Of a stretch of 64,000 bases of DNA, positions 46,651-59,380 are shown piece by piece. Location: contig JBBCBC010000002.1 in the NCBI GenBank assembly GCA_037126765.1, positions 45,822,889-45,886,888 of the forward strand. The letters run 5' to 3'. The translations under genes were made by a program, and so were the position numbers. Position 1 is the first letter of the stretch; each line of letters opens with the position of its first letter. This DNA is from Stenogyne calaminthoides. Its lineage: Eukaryota; Streptophyta; Magnoliopsida; Lamiales; Lamiaceae. Below the pieces are notes generated by a model that did no database searches, was not told the DNA's origin, and was given only the letters and a program-made list of their open reading frames with translations.

Positions 46651-49600
46651 ACCAATGAATTGTTATGGTTGGAATTGTCGAGGGCTTGGGAACCCTTGAA
46701 AGTTCTTTGAAACAGATATCGATTAAAGTGTCCCACTTTCATTTTTTCTATGTGGAAACTTACTTGTTCGTGAGTTGAAATTGTAGGACTAGATTGGGTT
46801 TTGAATCATGTTTTGGTGTTGACCGCTTTATTGATAGGGGGCCGCAGAGGCGGGATAATAGCGCTTAGAGGTGGTTTCTTATTCCCAAAACCATATCGAT
46901 GCTTTGGTGGATGGGGAAGGAAGTGAGAAATCTGGCGAAGATCAATCAAAGTGGAAAACATGGCGCTTTGATGGATACTTTGGCTAGTAGTGATAGTAGA
47001 CCATGGCTCAGATGGGAGATTTCAATGAAATTCTCTTCAATTCGGAGAAAAGTGGGGGCAACGATAAACGGGCAATCAGGATGGCAGAATTTCGGGAATG
47101 TCTGGATCGTAGTAATCTTATGGACCTAGGCTATACGGGGCAGCCATTCACATGGTCAAACAAGTGTAGTGGTACGCAAAACATAATGGCTAGATTAGAC
47201 GATGACAAATCGGGGATTGCTCGTTTTCCAAAAAAAGTCGCCCATATTGTCGACTCCTCTCGGACCACTCACTCGCGATCTTCATCTGAAACCACCAAAA
47301 CCCTCGAGGAACAAAGCAGAGGGAAACACAAGCTTTTCAGGTTTGAGGAAAGATGGCTATATGAGAATACGTGCAATACGATTATAAAGGATGCATGGTC
47401 GAGCTGTGAAGGGAATTCTTTGAACAATGTTACTGGACTTATACAGAGATGCAACCTCTCTCTATCTTCATGGGATAAGAAGTCGTTGGGGGGACATCCC
47501 AAAGCAGATTGAGAAATGCACTACGGAACCTCCAACCAAAGTCCAACGGAAGGAATTTGCGCAGCCATCCGGGAGAATAAGATCGCTCCTTCGGGAGAGA
47601 TCTATCGCATCAAAGGTCTCGATTTGGTGGATGAAAGAAGGGATAAAATACGAGATTCTTCCACCTTGGATTGATGGATAACGGATGGGCAAGGTTGGGA
47701 TGGAAGATGATATCGAACGGGTCTTTCGGGACTACTTTTCGGATTTGTTCACGACACAGGGTAATCTCGATATGGATGAAGTTGTGGAAGCTGTGGAACA
47801 CAAGCTCACAAATTTTATGGAGGTCGATCTATCACAGTCGTTTACGAGAGAGGAAATCACGACGACTCTCTTCCAAATGTTCCCCACGAAATCCCCGGGG
47901 CCGGACGGTATGTGTGCTTCATTTTTTTAAAAATTTTGGAACATTGTGTGTGAGGATATTGTTGATTGTTCGTTGGGTGTTTTGAATAGGGGGGATAATC
48001 TGGCAGCCCTGAACCACACTTATATTGCCCTTATTCCTAAAAAGAAATGCCCCCTTTCCCCTACTGATTTTTGCCCTATTAGCCTGTGCAATGTCACCTT
48101 CAAGATCATCACTAAAGCCATTGCTAACCGTATTAAACCTTTCCTTCCATTGATCATTGACCCTTGCCAGTCAGTCTTTGTCCCGGGTAGGCTTATAACG
48201 GATAATGCGCTAGTTGCTTTTGAGGTTTTCTACTCTATGAAAACTAATAAAGCTGTAAACAGGGGCTCCTTTGCTTTCAAACTTGATATGAGGAAAGCGT
48301 ATGATAGGGTTGAATGGGATTTTCTAGAGGGTGTTCTTAAAAAAATTGGTTTTCCGACTTCTTTAGTGAATACTATCATGAGATGTGTTCGAAGTGTTTC
48401 TTTTGCAGTGCTCCTAAATGGAATTCCGTCCTCACCTTTCTTACCATCGAGGGGACTTCGGCAAGGAGATCCGCTCTCACCTTACCTGTTCTTAATTTGC
48501 ACAGAGGCACTTTTGGGTCTCATTCGACAGAGGGTCCAACAGGGAGTGTTACACGGCATGAGAGTTTGTAGGGGTGCGCCTCAAGTCTCACACCTCTTTT
48601 TTGTTGATGACAGTATTATATTCGGGAGAGCCAACGAGACTAAAATTGATGCGATGAAGAGAGTTTTAGAAGTGTACGAGGGGGCGTCGGGCCAATCTAT
48701 CAATCTCTCAAAATCCGATATTTGTTTTAGTGGAGGTTTAGATGGGAATCGGGCTGCTGCTCTAGCAAACCGATTAGGGGTCAATATGGTGGAGAAACAT
48801 GGCATTTATCTTGGCATCCCTACAAATTTTGGGCGTTCTTAAACAACAGTTTTCAATGGACTAGTGGAGAGAATTGAGAAGAAAATTAAGGACTGAAAAA
48901 TCAGACTCCTCTCTCAAGCTGGGAAACTCACTTTTATCAAATCGGTTTCCCAATCCGTACCGACCTACCTGATGAGTGTATTCCGCATACCGGATGGCAC
49001 TATCGATAAAATCGTGTTAATCTTAACTCATTTTTGGTGGGGACAAAAACATGATGAAAGGAGAGTGTGTTGGATAGCCTGGAAGAAAATGTGTCGATCA
49101 AAAGCAGAGGGTGGTCTGGGTATCAGAGACTTTACAACTTTCAACGAGGCGATGCTTGCAAAGCAAAGTTGGCGTATTATCCATAACCCAGATTCTCTTC
49201 TATCTCGAATCTATCAAGCCAGATACTACAAAAATGATATGTTTCTCTAAGCAGGGGAAGGCTACAGTCCTAGTTATACCTGACGAAGCATCTTAGCAGG
49301 TAGGGAGTCCCTCAAAAAGGGTCTATTGTGGAGGATTGGAGATGGTCAGACCATAAAAATCTGGAATGACCCCTAGATATCGGATGGAAGATAATCTCGA
49401 GTGAGATCCAACCGAGGTGAGAATGCAGAGGATATGGTGGTGCGGGACTTGCTACTGAATGATTATAGTGGATGGAATAAGACCCTTATCTACACCATTT
49501 TTGAAATGGATGAGGCTGATCGCATATGCCGCCTATCGCTCCGACGTCTGAACGAACCCGATCTTGTTTCTTGGAGTGGGACGAAGAATGGAATTTACAG

Positions 49601-49796
49601 CGTGAAATCAGGGTACTACTTGAGTTTGGAGGTGGCGAACAATCTGCAGACTGGCCAACATGAAGAGACGAAGTGGAAGTGGGTCTGGGAGTTAAAGGTT
49701 GCACCAAAAATCCGAGTTTTCATCTGGAGATGCCTCAAAGAGATCCTCCCAGTTTGCATTAACCTCATAGGCCGCTTTGTGGATGTAGATCCTTTC
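46651..49796 (+). pseudogene. LINE 3 ORF2 (endonuclease, reverse transcriptase, zf-RVT)
   Basis: The N-terminus MNCYGWNCRGLGNP (46651) opens the AP-endonuclease; its MGDFNEILFNSEKSGG is at 47012-47060. The linker before RT is at 47685-47930 (PTKSPGPDGMC). RT at 47946-48842 includes IALIPKKKCPLSPTDFCPIS, the palm KLDMRKAYDRVEWDFLE, RGLRQGDPLSPYLFLI and the catalytic F-F-V-D-D near 48597-48611 (most plant LINEs have F-A-D-D). The zf-RVT region is at 49401-49796 (YSVKSGYYLSLEV, WVWELKVAPKIRVFIWRCLK). Stops and frameshifts separate the parts. A short stretch fuses by chance into the inserted LTR. Confidence 0.88.
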
Positions 49797-50379
49797 GGTT
49801 GGTCCCGGGAAAAACGAGTCTTACACGTATGGGGGGGAATACACGTGTTCAGTATTTTTAAAACTTTTTTCTTCTCGAGGTCACTTTGGGTCGATAATCC
49901 TGAAGATTAGGTCCCGAGAAGCACAGATCGCTCCGAGTTAAAGTCTCTTCGAGACAGTGATCTCGAAATGCTTTCGAAACCTCGAGATAATCCCAACCGA
50001 GTCCTGAGTTTGAGAGATCCCGAGTTGCTTGGATCGGATAACTAACTTATTGAACCCTCGTAAGAGTGAGTTCGGTTTGGTAACTATCTGTTCTAGCTAC
50101 TTTCGGATGTCTTGAATGGTTGGCCCTTTAGTTTATACTCGTTTTAAGCTTTGCTTTAAAAACCTTCCTTTAATGGAATAGTGATTAGGCGTGATTCAAT
50201 TACATGCAACTTCCAAATGGATTGATTCCAACAAGTATCGGTGAAAATATGCTTTCAAACTCAGTGATGCAACAGTTAAGCCTGAGATAAAAAAGCAATA
50301 AACAACACAACAATTTATAGTGGTTCAGAGACTCAAGCTCCTACGTCCACTCTCTCTGATCCTCAGAGAAATTCACTAA

Positions 50380-50600
50380 TCACTTCGAGCTTTACGACTA
50401 CCTCGCGTAGTTTACTTACTCAACTTCGTACTGAAGTTTTCGACTACTCCACGAGTTTTACTTTACTCAACCCGACCTTGAGCTTTCTGACTACCTCTGT
50501 AGTTTACTTACTCAAACACAAACAAGCTTTCAAACTACCTCTGTAGCTTACTAACTTCACCTCTAGAGTTTTCTGACTACTCCGCGTAGTTTACTAACTC
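50380..50600. repeat. Array of short palindromic units in the LTR of element C
   Basis: Words of the form ACTAC-CTCYG-TAGTTTACT recur about every 50-60 bp (CTACCTCGCGTAG, CTACCTCTGTAG twice, CTACTCCGCGTAG), each a small hairpin. The same array is at 62950-63160 in the other LTR. Confidence 0.7.
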
Positions 50601-51339
50601 TTTACAACTCTTCTCACCAACAAACACACTCCAACTACCTTCTCAAGGGTTTGAGGTTTCTCGGTTGGTTTCCAACTAGGATGAGATATCTTTTACAATG
50701 AAGCACAATGCAAAGGGTTAGGATATCTCGACTAAGCTTTGGATATGTCTTATCAATCTAGGCTTAGTATAGTGAGCTCTCTTCAAAATAAAGCACTTGG
50801 GAAATTCTTGGTTTTTTGAGTTCTTCAACTTGCAATAATAAGTTTGAGCTCTTGAGTTGCGTATAAATTTCCCGTAACCTTACAATGTAGAGGGTCACTA
50901 GTATTTATAGGCATACACCAAGGTTACTCTTGAAAACTATCCGTTGGAGAGATATAACCCGTGAGTTTCCTCTTATGGTGTGTGAGGAAAGGCTATATTT
51001 TAGGGTTTGAAACTCCCTAACACGTTTTAGGCAATAGTCTTTCATGTAGTCGGTCTTCACTTTTTGCAGTCTGGAACTTTGTACTTCTGACATCTTTTTT
51101 CAATGACACATCATTTGTCGATTCAAGATGGTACAATATTGTCTTCCTCTTTTTTGACTTTTTGTCTCCGTTAAAAGGTAGACACCTTCAACGACTCTTT
51201 TGGTTACAAACTATGAGTTGATATAACCTTAACATTTCTTTTGTCTTAGTTAGATTTTATGTCGCATGTTTGGGCAATATCTATTCTCTAAATCGCGATT
51301 TATCAAGATTGCATCCTTCTAGATATATTCATTTGCCTC

Positions 51340-51610
51340 TAACATTCGTGTTTATATTCTTGATTCAAGATTCTTCGAGTCTTGATCTTGCGTCTTGAGT
51401 TCTTGATCTTCGTCTTCGATCTTCGCTTGGTCTTCAGAGTATTCGAGTCTTCATCTTCTGAGTCTTTACAGATATCTCCGATTATCTTGAGTTTCATCTT
51501 CGAGTCTTGATTCCTCGATTTCATCTTGAGTCTTGATATCTCGATTTCTAATCGAGTCTTGATTCTCGATTTCTTCTCGAGTCTTGAAACTTCATTTCAT
51601 CTCGAAACCA
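51340..51610. repeat. Degenerate (GAGTCTTGAT)n array in the LTR of element C
   Basis: About 20 imperfect copies of a 10-14-bp unit GAGTCTTGAT/TCTCGAT. The equivalent arrays are at about 590-800 and from 63940 on. Copies differ in unit number between LTRs. Confidence 0.75.
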
Positions 51611-51818
51611 GTTTCTTGAAAACATACTGGAGTTCTTCGAGTCTTCAGAACCTATCCTGATCTATATCTGCTGACTATACATTTTGCGATAATATCCCGA
51701 ATACTCTAAAACCGAATCCTCGACTCAACTATCAAGATCATTACGAACATGTCATACTTTCGGGGTTTTGGGATCTTAATCAAAATCATATAACTTTTAT
51801 TAAATTCATCTCCCAACA

Positions 51819-51835
51819 ATTTCCCCTTTTTTGAT
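51819..51835 (-). other. Polypurine tract of element C
   Basis: On the minus strand AAAAAAGGGGAAAT directly abuts the TGTTGGGAG start of the 3' LTR; this primes plus-strand DNA synthesis. Confidence 0.85.
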
Positions 51836-52199
51836 GATGCCAAAACCTATCTTGTTACAAACATATAACCTATACTCAGGTTTCAGTTTATTCTATTACA
51901 AGATTGGTTATGTCTCCCAATAATTTCCTGAATAGAGAATCTCTCAAAAATTTCTGAGAGTCTCCCAGCAATTAACAATTTCTTCAGTAATGAATCTTCT
52001 TAAATAGTTCATCACCAAATACTTAACCAATTTCTCTTTATCAACACATAATCAGTTCAGAGACATTCATTCAGCATATCAAATATAAAAGACATGTAAA
52101 TAAGATAATGAGATATTATCTTTTGAGCATAAATGATAAGTTTTCATTGATGATTGGTATACCATTACAGATTACAATGAGTCTTATCAACAAAATCAA

Positions 52200-55100
52200 A
52201 AAGATAGAAATTTAAAGATTACGAATCTTAGTCTTGATCTTGATCTTGATTTGGCTCTTGATCTTACGCTCTTGATTTGCTTCATTCTCAACTTCATCAG
52301 CGGGCACCTCCAGGTTGAACATTCCGAAAAATCTCTTCTTCAGTTCATTTCTCTCCTTGTTGATATCCGGATTGTTTCCTGTTAAACCCAATGACCAAAG
52401 ATATCTTGAGCAATTTCTTGAGTAATGGTCTTCTCATTCACCAAGCCATTACCAAGTCTTGGAGGAGGGTAGGAATATGGACCGGGGCTACTATCTGCAC
52501 CTCTCCTTCATCCGCAAGGTTAATCCACTTTTGGAGATATTTTGGATAAAAGGTTAGGAGATATTCAATGAATGCTTCATTCGATCCGAGCTTTCCTCTC
52601 CACTCCTCGAAAGCACATCATAATAGAACCAGAAGGTTCTCTTGACCTCTTCCCACATATCGTTGAGTTTGATAGGCATCCATTTGTCAACGTGTGGCCA
52701 TTTCAGTGCTTTTGATGTCCCTTTCCTCTTGCTCACAAACTTCTTGAATTCACTCCTTCGCTTCTGCTCTTCGTCTATCTTCTTTCTGATCACAGACGCG
52801 CCTGAGACCGAAGCAGCAGCTTTCTTAGCTTGTTCTATCTGGAGTGTCTTCAGAGCATCTCTTGTGTTGAAGACTTTCTTCTGAGGTTGAGACTCAGATT
52901 CTTCTTCATCTTCATCCAGAATCAGCTTTCTCTGGATTGGCTTAGAAGCCTTCGCACGCTTGCTTTCAGGTTGAACAATGCCCAAGGCTTTCCTCTTCAT
53001 AGGCAATTCAGCAGCAGCCTGGCTTGTTCCAACCTTAGCTCTATCACTCAGTTTCTCTCTGACGACTTCAAGCATGGTTTCCTCAGAAACTCGAGTGTAG
53101 ATCGGCTTCTCCACCTGAGCGAACTTCAACTTCTCAGTAGCTTTGACTTCCTTCAAGGCTTTAGCTAATATGTACATTTCAGCATCTTTTTGAGCCTTTT
53201 TCTCCATAGTACGTGCCAATAACTTCCTGAAGTCTTCACCTTCCTTTTCCCCCTTCTTGGCACCGTACTTTGGAAGAAGTCTGGAGAGTGTTGTGTCCAT
53301 GTGATATTGTTCTTTGCTCACACAGCGGATCTCTCCTACTAACTGATCCTGTTCAGCTTCCATCCTCCTGAGGTGGTTCTTAGCCACGGAAAGTTCTTCA
53401 GAGAGATGGGCAAACTGGCCAGAGAGTGCATCTTTGAACATCTCTGTCATCTTGGTCATGAGCACTGAGCTCATTTCCTCAACAGCAGACTTGATCAGCA
53501 CCTCGTTCTTCTCTGCCAGTTTCACCTCTAGAAATTCAATTGCTCTCTCTGGTGCTTACATTTTGATTTAGCACTTAGCTCAACTTTGACTCCCTCCAGC
53601 TTTTCATTCAGCTTATCTTCCATGGAGGTCATCTGTGAGGTCAGAGTGTTTTGGATTTACACCAGTTCTGAAGAGTGACTAAGATCCTCCATCTTTTGAG
53701 CTTGATTGTCCAATGTTTCTTCCATCTGAGCAATCTTATTCATCATTAGCTCAACCTTCTCAAGTTTCTCCACCAAGGGAGTGAGGTCAATCTCAGGAAC
53801 CTTCTGCACCTTCTGTGCTGATTGATCATCCTGAGCTCCAGTCTCCAATCGAGCCTCGGTCAGATATCGACAATTGAAATTAAAGATAGCTTTTAGTAAC
53901 TTTGACATAATTGTTAATAGTGCCAAAAGGTACCTGAAGAGTCTTAACTTCGATCGAGGTTGACCGCTTCGGTTGATCGGCCTCGAAGTTTCCTTCCATC
54001 TGAGACTGATCCTCAGCATCTCCCCTGTTGGTCCCCATCTCCATCTTGATTTGTCTCCGCTTTGGGGCACCAACCTCAAGTAGCTCTCATCTCGCCTAAC
54101 TTCTTCTCGAACCAAATCATCAAAATCGGAGTTTTTCATCCTGTGCTTTGTCCTCCCGAACCACGAGAAGTTGGTCGGGAAGGCTGTCTCTCATTCCACC
54201 AGGTCTTTCCTCTTAATGCAAAGAATATCAAGCATCTCGAGAAGAGTCGATTGAGGATGAACACGGTCGTCCTTAATCAAGAAGACATCTTCAGATCGGG
54301 GTATGAAAGAGCTCGGTAGCGATCAAGAATGAACCGTTCCCCTTGCTCCTCCACTCGCCTTCTTCAAACTTCTCCCTTCCATCTCGGGCTCTCTGGTTCG
54401 GTTGAAGCATAGGTGAGGATCAAGAAGAGATCACTCAGAGCTCATCAAGAATATTCTCGCTCCCCGAGTCTCAAAGAAGATCTCGAACGCTGTGCGACAG
54501 TCCTCGGTTGATCCGAGTGGGTTCTGGGGCTGAAATGACACGCCCTCGATTGACTCGAGTTAGCTCTTCCGTCTGAGCCGTAAGACATCTTTGGTAGGAA
54601 TCTCTCGAGGCTCGAGTTCCTTTAAAAATTTCCTAAGAAATTTTGTTCGAATCGAAATAAGTCTCAAGCACCTTAGAGAAGACACCGCTCCTCAAGATGT
54701 TCTCTTGTGCCTTAGAGATAACTCCGAGCCAAAACTTGCAATGGCGAATTCTGAGCGGTTTGGCTCTCAGGTTGAATCTCTTCAGAATCACTGCCATCTT
54801 TATCGGTGAGAACCACCAATCTTCTGCGCTTTGGAGCAAGATTCTTCTGCTTCATCATTCTTACACCCTGCTCCATCTTTGCCTCCAACAAAACCTTCCC
54901 CCTGGTTTGTTGGGTCTCTTCAGCAACATCTTTTGGTGATTCTGCTTTCTTTTCTTTCTTCCCTCTGATGGCTGGTCTCTTCATAGCAATGGGCTTGAAG
55001 AGCACCTTGGACTTAGGGAATGGGGTCGAATTGGCGAAGATATCCTCCTCCTCTCTGCACATCTCCAAAATATAAGCTATTTTGGTGGCATGGTGGATCT

Positions 55101-55812
55101 TGCCTTTGATCGATATCGCCCCGTTAATTTTTTTATGACCTTGGCTTGCTCACTCACCGTCTGAATCAAGAATTTTAGCCAGTTGAAGTCGGTGGTTGGA
55201 GAAGCCTCGATCGCCGCCATCAGTCTGAGCTTCGGGGTACTGATCTGCTCAAAACTCCCCGCAAGACTCATGATGCTTTTGCTCACAATATCCATCAAAA
55301 CACGATATTGTGGCTTCAAATGCCTCTTATGTAGTGTAGCCTCAAATTTCATAGGATTCTCAGCAAACCTATTTAAATACTCCTGCTCTCTACCCAACAT
55401 ATACACAGAAGGATCCTCTCCTCTATCAAATAGCTCAAAAACATCATTTAAATTCTTTGGAATTATGTACAATTCCTTCTCAAAATTGATGTATTTGGAT
55501 GAATGCTCTAAATGTGATACAGTGATCTTAGAGTGTAAACCATCCTCTTCATCTATCTCCAGATTACATAGGAATTTGATTACCTCTTTCGTACTCCTGG
55601 TCTGGTCGGCTTGCGACTAGATGGGTGAGTTTAGCCAGTCGAATCATATACAGAGCCTCCTCTTCTGGTTTTGAGTTGGTCGTGCTATCGAGTGAGACAA
55701 CGAACTCGTACCAAGGCTTGTTGGTTTCGGCTAATCTCTCGAACAAGGTTGGGGCCATTTTAGAGATTGATTGAAGAAAAGAAGTTTTTAGGGTTTTAAG
55801 TTTTCTGGGCAA
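52200..55812 (-). pseudogene. Extra coding region of element C between pol and 3' LTR (env-like position)
   Basis: Minus-strand pieces at 55812-55564, 55472-55077, 55068-54712, 54139-53657 and 53525-52554 (323 residues, the longest), with the reading continuing in another frame to about 52200. In order: a helical N-terminal region (MAPTLFERLAETNKPWYEFV, then DVFELFDRGEDPSVYMLGRE); a Lys/Pro/Glu-rich basic stretch; a long heptad-like, Glu/Lys-rich segment (LTPLVEKLEKVELMMNKIAQ and AEKNEVLIKSAVEEMSSVL); and basic clusters such as KRKALG and KRAKASK that could be nuclear signals. I see no clear signal peptide or transmembrane helix. Some Sireviruses (SIRE1 type) carry a coiled-coil-rich env-like gene here; the homology and role of this one are unproven. 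Frameshifts split it. Confidence 0.7.
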
Positions 55813-56404
55813 AAGGGATTTTTATTTGTAGAGAATTTGGGAATGAAGGGTTTGATAAAATTTTGGCTTGAATGACTTATTGGGGTATAAATAGCTTCGA
55901 GATCGTGGAAAATCGCGTTGGTTAGGTGAAAAGCAACGGTTGAGATTAATCGCCGATTAATCGGGTATACGAACAGACGATCTCTGAAAAGTAAGCCGCC
56001 AAAATATCCTCATTGGTAATTAATGTAACAGAGCATTAAATGACTGTTGACCTTCTTCGGAATTTCAAACGATCCCGCCCAAAAACTTTCCTTAGGTGTT
56101 TTGTATTTATTGCAAATGATTACTGAGCTTCACTTAAGCAATAAATGAGTCGCATGAGTCATTACTTCTTCAGACTAATTTATCTCTATCAGTCTTACTG
56201 AGTACTGACTTTGATAAAATGTCAAGATAATATCTTGAAATCTTGAATGGGTTCAAGATAACAATCGAGTCTTGACCTTCAAGAATCTGAGTTTCACGAG
56301 ACTCGATTCGAGATTTCCATTTTATCTTGAGTTTCTCAGTAGAATTCTGAGAAAACTTCATGCATCTGAAAATCTTCAATTTTTTAGATTTTACTCTAAA
56401 CACC

Positions 56405-57720
56405 TGGATCTAACATCCCTAATTCAACTGAAAGTTCCTGAAATCTTGATTCAGCCAAAGGTTTAGTCAAGATATCGCCTCTTTTTTATCAAGATGAATT
56501 TTCTCCATCCTTATGTCCTTCTTCTCGACATGATCTCTGATGAAGTGATGTCTGATATCCACATGCTTGCATCTGGTGTGCAATACCGGATTTTGTGAAA
56601 TAGCAATGGCACTATTATTGTCACAAAATATTGGTACTTCATTGGCTACAACTTTATAATCCCTTAATTGTTGTTGAGCCAAAGAATCGAAAGTACGCAG
56701 CAGCCTTCCTCGCAGCCATGTATTCAACCTTTAATCTTGGTTGCTCTTGAGGTCCATTTTTTGAAAACCAAGATATCGACTTACTTCCTAGAAATTGACA
56801 AGTTCCTGTAGTGGACTTCGCATCAATCCTCAAGAACCTCCATAATCGATCATCCGAGTAACCAAGCATTCAAGGTTATCATCACCGGATACCATAATCC
56901 TCTATTCATCGTGCCCTTAAGATACTTCAAGATCTTTTGGCGACCTCCATGTGACTAAATTTTAGGATTAGCTTGGTATCTTGCACATATCCCAACAAAG
57001 AAATGTTATATCCGCCTACTTGTCGTGAGATAGAGCAATGATCCAATGATTCCTCTATAATCGCATGACTCACTAATTTGCCTTCGAATCGGGATCCATC
57101 TTGTAGTTAGTATTCATAGGAATCCTAATCGCATTGCAATCTCAGACACCATATTTTGCAATCGATCTCGGTGTATTTTTGCACGGTTGATGAATATTCC
57201 TTCCTTTGATTGTTTCACTTGAAGACCTAGAAAGAAATTCATCTCTCCCATCATAGACATCTCAAACTTGCTTTTCATCAATGTTGAAAACTTTTCACAC
57301 AAATGATGGTTTGGAGATCCAAAAATGATGTCATCAACATATATCCGAACCAAGAAGATATCTTCCCTATCTTATATCCCGAACGAGTTCTATCAATAAA
57401 TCCCTTTGACAAAAACCATGGTCAAGAAGAAAACCGAGAAAGAGTATCATACCATGCTCGGGTGCTTGTTTGAGACCATACAAAGCTTTTCCGAACTCAG
57501 AAACTTGGTCATTCTGTTTTGAAACCGGAGGTTGTTCCACATAAACCTCTTCTTTTAAGCACACCGCTCGAAATGCACTTTTCACATCCATTTGATAGAT
57601 GTGAACTTCATGTGGGCAAGATATGCAAGAAACAATCGATGGCTTCTAGTCTTGCAACAAAAAGTAAAGGTTTGATCATAATCCAAGCCTTCTTCTTGGG
57701 AATAACCTTGTGCAACTAGC
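56405..57720 (-). pseudogene. Reverse transcriptase/RNase H of element C
   Basis: On the minus strand: MDVKSAF with EEVYVEQPP (57591-57520), LYGLKQAP (near 57480), catalytic YVDDIIFGS (about 57341-57315), FEMSMMGEMNFFLGLQVKQS (near 57265-57205). RNase H follows with EYMAA (near 56718), CDNNSAIAISQNPVLHTRCK (about 56617-56558), HVDIRHHFIRDHV, and ends in DILTKPLAE with the stop near 56405. Several single-base frame breaks. The downstream boundary of pol defines the extra coding region. Confidence 0.88.
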
Positions 57721-57739
57721 ATTGCCTTGTTTCTTACAA

Positions 57740-59380
57740 TGTTGTTGTTTTCATCTCTTTTATTTTTGAAAACCCACTTGGTTCCAATGACATTGTGCCT
57801 TTCAGTCTATCTACTAACCCCATACTTCATTCCTTGAGAATTGATTCAAATTTCATCTTGCATAGCAAAGAATCCAAAAAAAAGAATCTTGTAGAGCTTC
57901 ACCAATCTCAACGGGTTCTTTTCTCCGATAGGAAGCAGCCAGAATAGTGCACTCTCACCATGGAACCTTCTTGTTTTAACACCTTCAGCTTAGATCACCC
58001 ACAATCGACTTGTAGGATGACTATCTAACCATTTCCTTCTTGATGTTCCCCCTTCAAGAGTATCCTCAACATTTGAAATGTTAGGTTCATTTAATTCAAG
58101 AAACTTCGAGGAACAACGAGAAAGGAGAAAGGAATCATCTTCCTCGTGGAAATTTATTCGAAACATTGTCGAGACATTTGTTCCCCTTTGGTTGATAGAT
58201 TCAGAATTTGCCTCACCGTGACCACATCTTCATTGGCATCACATACCGAGTCCGAATCGGTGTCTGCTTCGATTGGTCACCTTTTGGAGTGTTGGTTTTC
58301 CGAGTCTCACCATCCCGAGTTCCATCCTCGAACTTCTTTATCTAAGTCCGAGTCACTCCAATCATAGATAGTGACCGACTTCTTCTTTTCGTGTTCAAAT
58401 GGATGATTTATCTTTCTGTTTTAGGCTTAATCTGGTGATCCTCTTAGTCACCATCTCAAGATCATGTTCTTGTTTCTTCCGAACACAAGTAGATTCATCA
58501 AAAACAACATGAGGTGTTTCCTCCACAATAAGAGTCCTACAGTTGTAAACTCGAAAGCTTTTTCGACTTCGAATATCCTAAGAATATTCCTTCATCGACT
58601 TTACTATCAAATGTTTTCAACCGATCTTTACCATTATTGTGTATGAAACACTTGCAAACCAAACACACGAAAAGAAAGAAAAAAAACAAGAGGCTTCCTT
58701 TCATTCCAAAGCTCATAAGGTGTTTTGCCTTGACTCTTGGTCAAGATGGATCCGCTTTAGAGAGTAGCATGCGGTGTTGACAAATTTTCAAATTTCAAAA
58801 TCTTTTAGGAATATCGACTTCACTATCATTGTCCTTGCAGCTTTCTTTCTTCGAGTCATGTTCCTTCTTTCAAGAACACCATTTTGTTGAGGGGTCCTTT
58901 GCGGTGATGTTTCATGTGAAATTCCATTTGTTTTTTGATAATAATCGATATGATATGATTTATAAATTCAGTTCCTTTGTCAGATCTGATTTTGACCACA
59001 CTCAAATTTTTCTCAATACTGAGCCTTTTCAGTAAATTTGGCAGCTTAGTCTGAGTCTCTTTCTTACATAGTAAGAATATGACCCAAGTATATCTTGAGT
59101 AGTCATCAACTACTACCAATGTGTATTTCCTACCATTAGTGCTCACTGGTGTTATAGGACCAAAAAGATCCATATCGATGAATCGGTATTCTCACAAGAG
59201 AAACATCTACTTTGCTTTTAAAAGATGCTTTAATTTGTTTTCCTTTTTGGCACGCATCACAAATATGTTCCTTACTGAACACTTCATTAGGAAACCCTCT
59301 TACAAGAGCTAATCTTGCAAGCTTATTCAGGGTTTTGAAATTCAGGTGATTCATTCTTTTATGCCATAACCAACTGGTAT
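57740..59380 (-). pseudogene. Integrase of element C
   Basis: Zinc-binding HHCC: WLWHKRMNHLNFKTLNKL and CDACQKGKQIKASF in the 3' part of the open frame 59777-59136. Catalytic core at 59173-58856 with MDLFGPITP, VVVDDYSRYTWVIF and IRSDKGTEF (the first two acidic residues), and a later E region altered by a frame break near 58930. The C-terminal part (58850-57740) is heavily frame-disrupted and rich in TCGA words. Confidence 0.82.

Larger units (their letters stand above)
45190..49796 (+). mobile_element. L1-type LINE (LINE 3), near-complete but interrupted and frameshifted
   Basis: ORF1-like then ORF2-like sequence, both on the plus strand: a probable 5' UTR from about 45190, ORF1 45462-46609, ORF2 46651-49796. 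The ORF2 C-terminal zinc-knuckle region is cut at 49796, where the Sirevirus LTR starts. The 3' end with its poly-A would lie beyond the insertion, outside this window. The 5' boundary is approximate. Confidence 0.85.
49797..51818 (-). repeat. 3' LTR of element C (2022 bp)
   Basis: Starts GGTTGGTCC (the 5' LTR has TGTTGGTCC) and ends CTCCCAACA. The minus-strand TATA box CTATAAATAC is at about 50900-50909. It contains two internal repeat arrays described separately. It aligns over its length with 62359-64000 and with 1-976. Confidence 0.92.

Noticed and set aside
50380..50600. CRISPR-like array
   Set aside because: Plant nuclear LTR sequence; the repeats are diverged palindromes within an LTR, with no constant repeat/spacer pattern.
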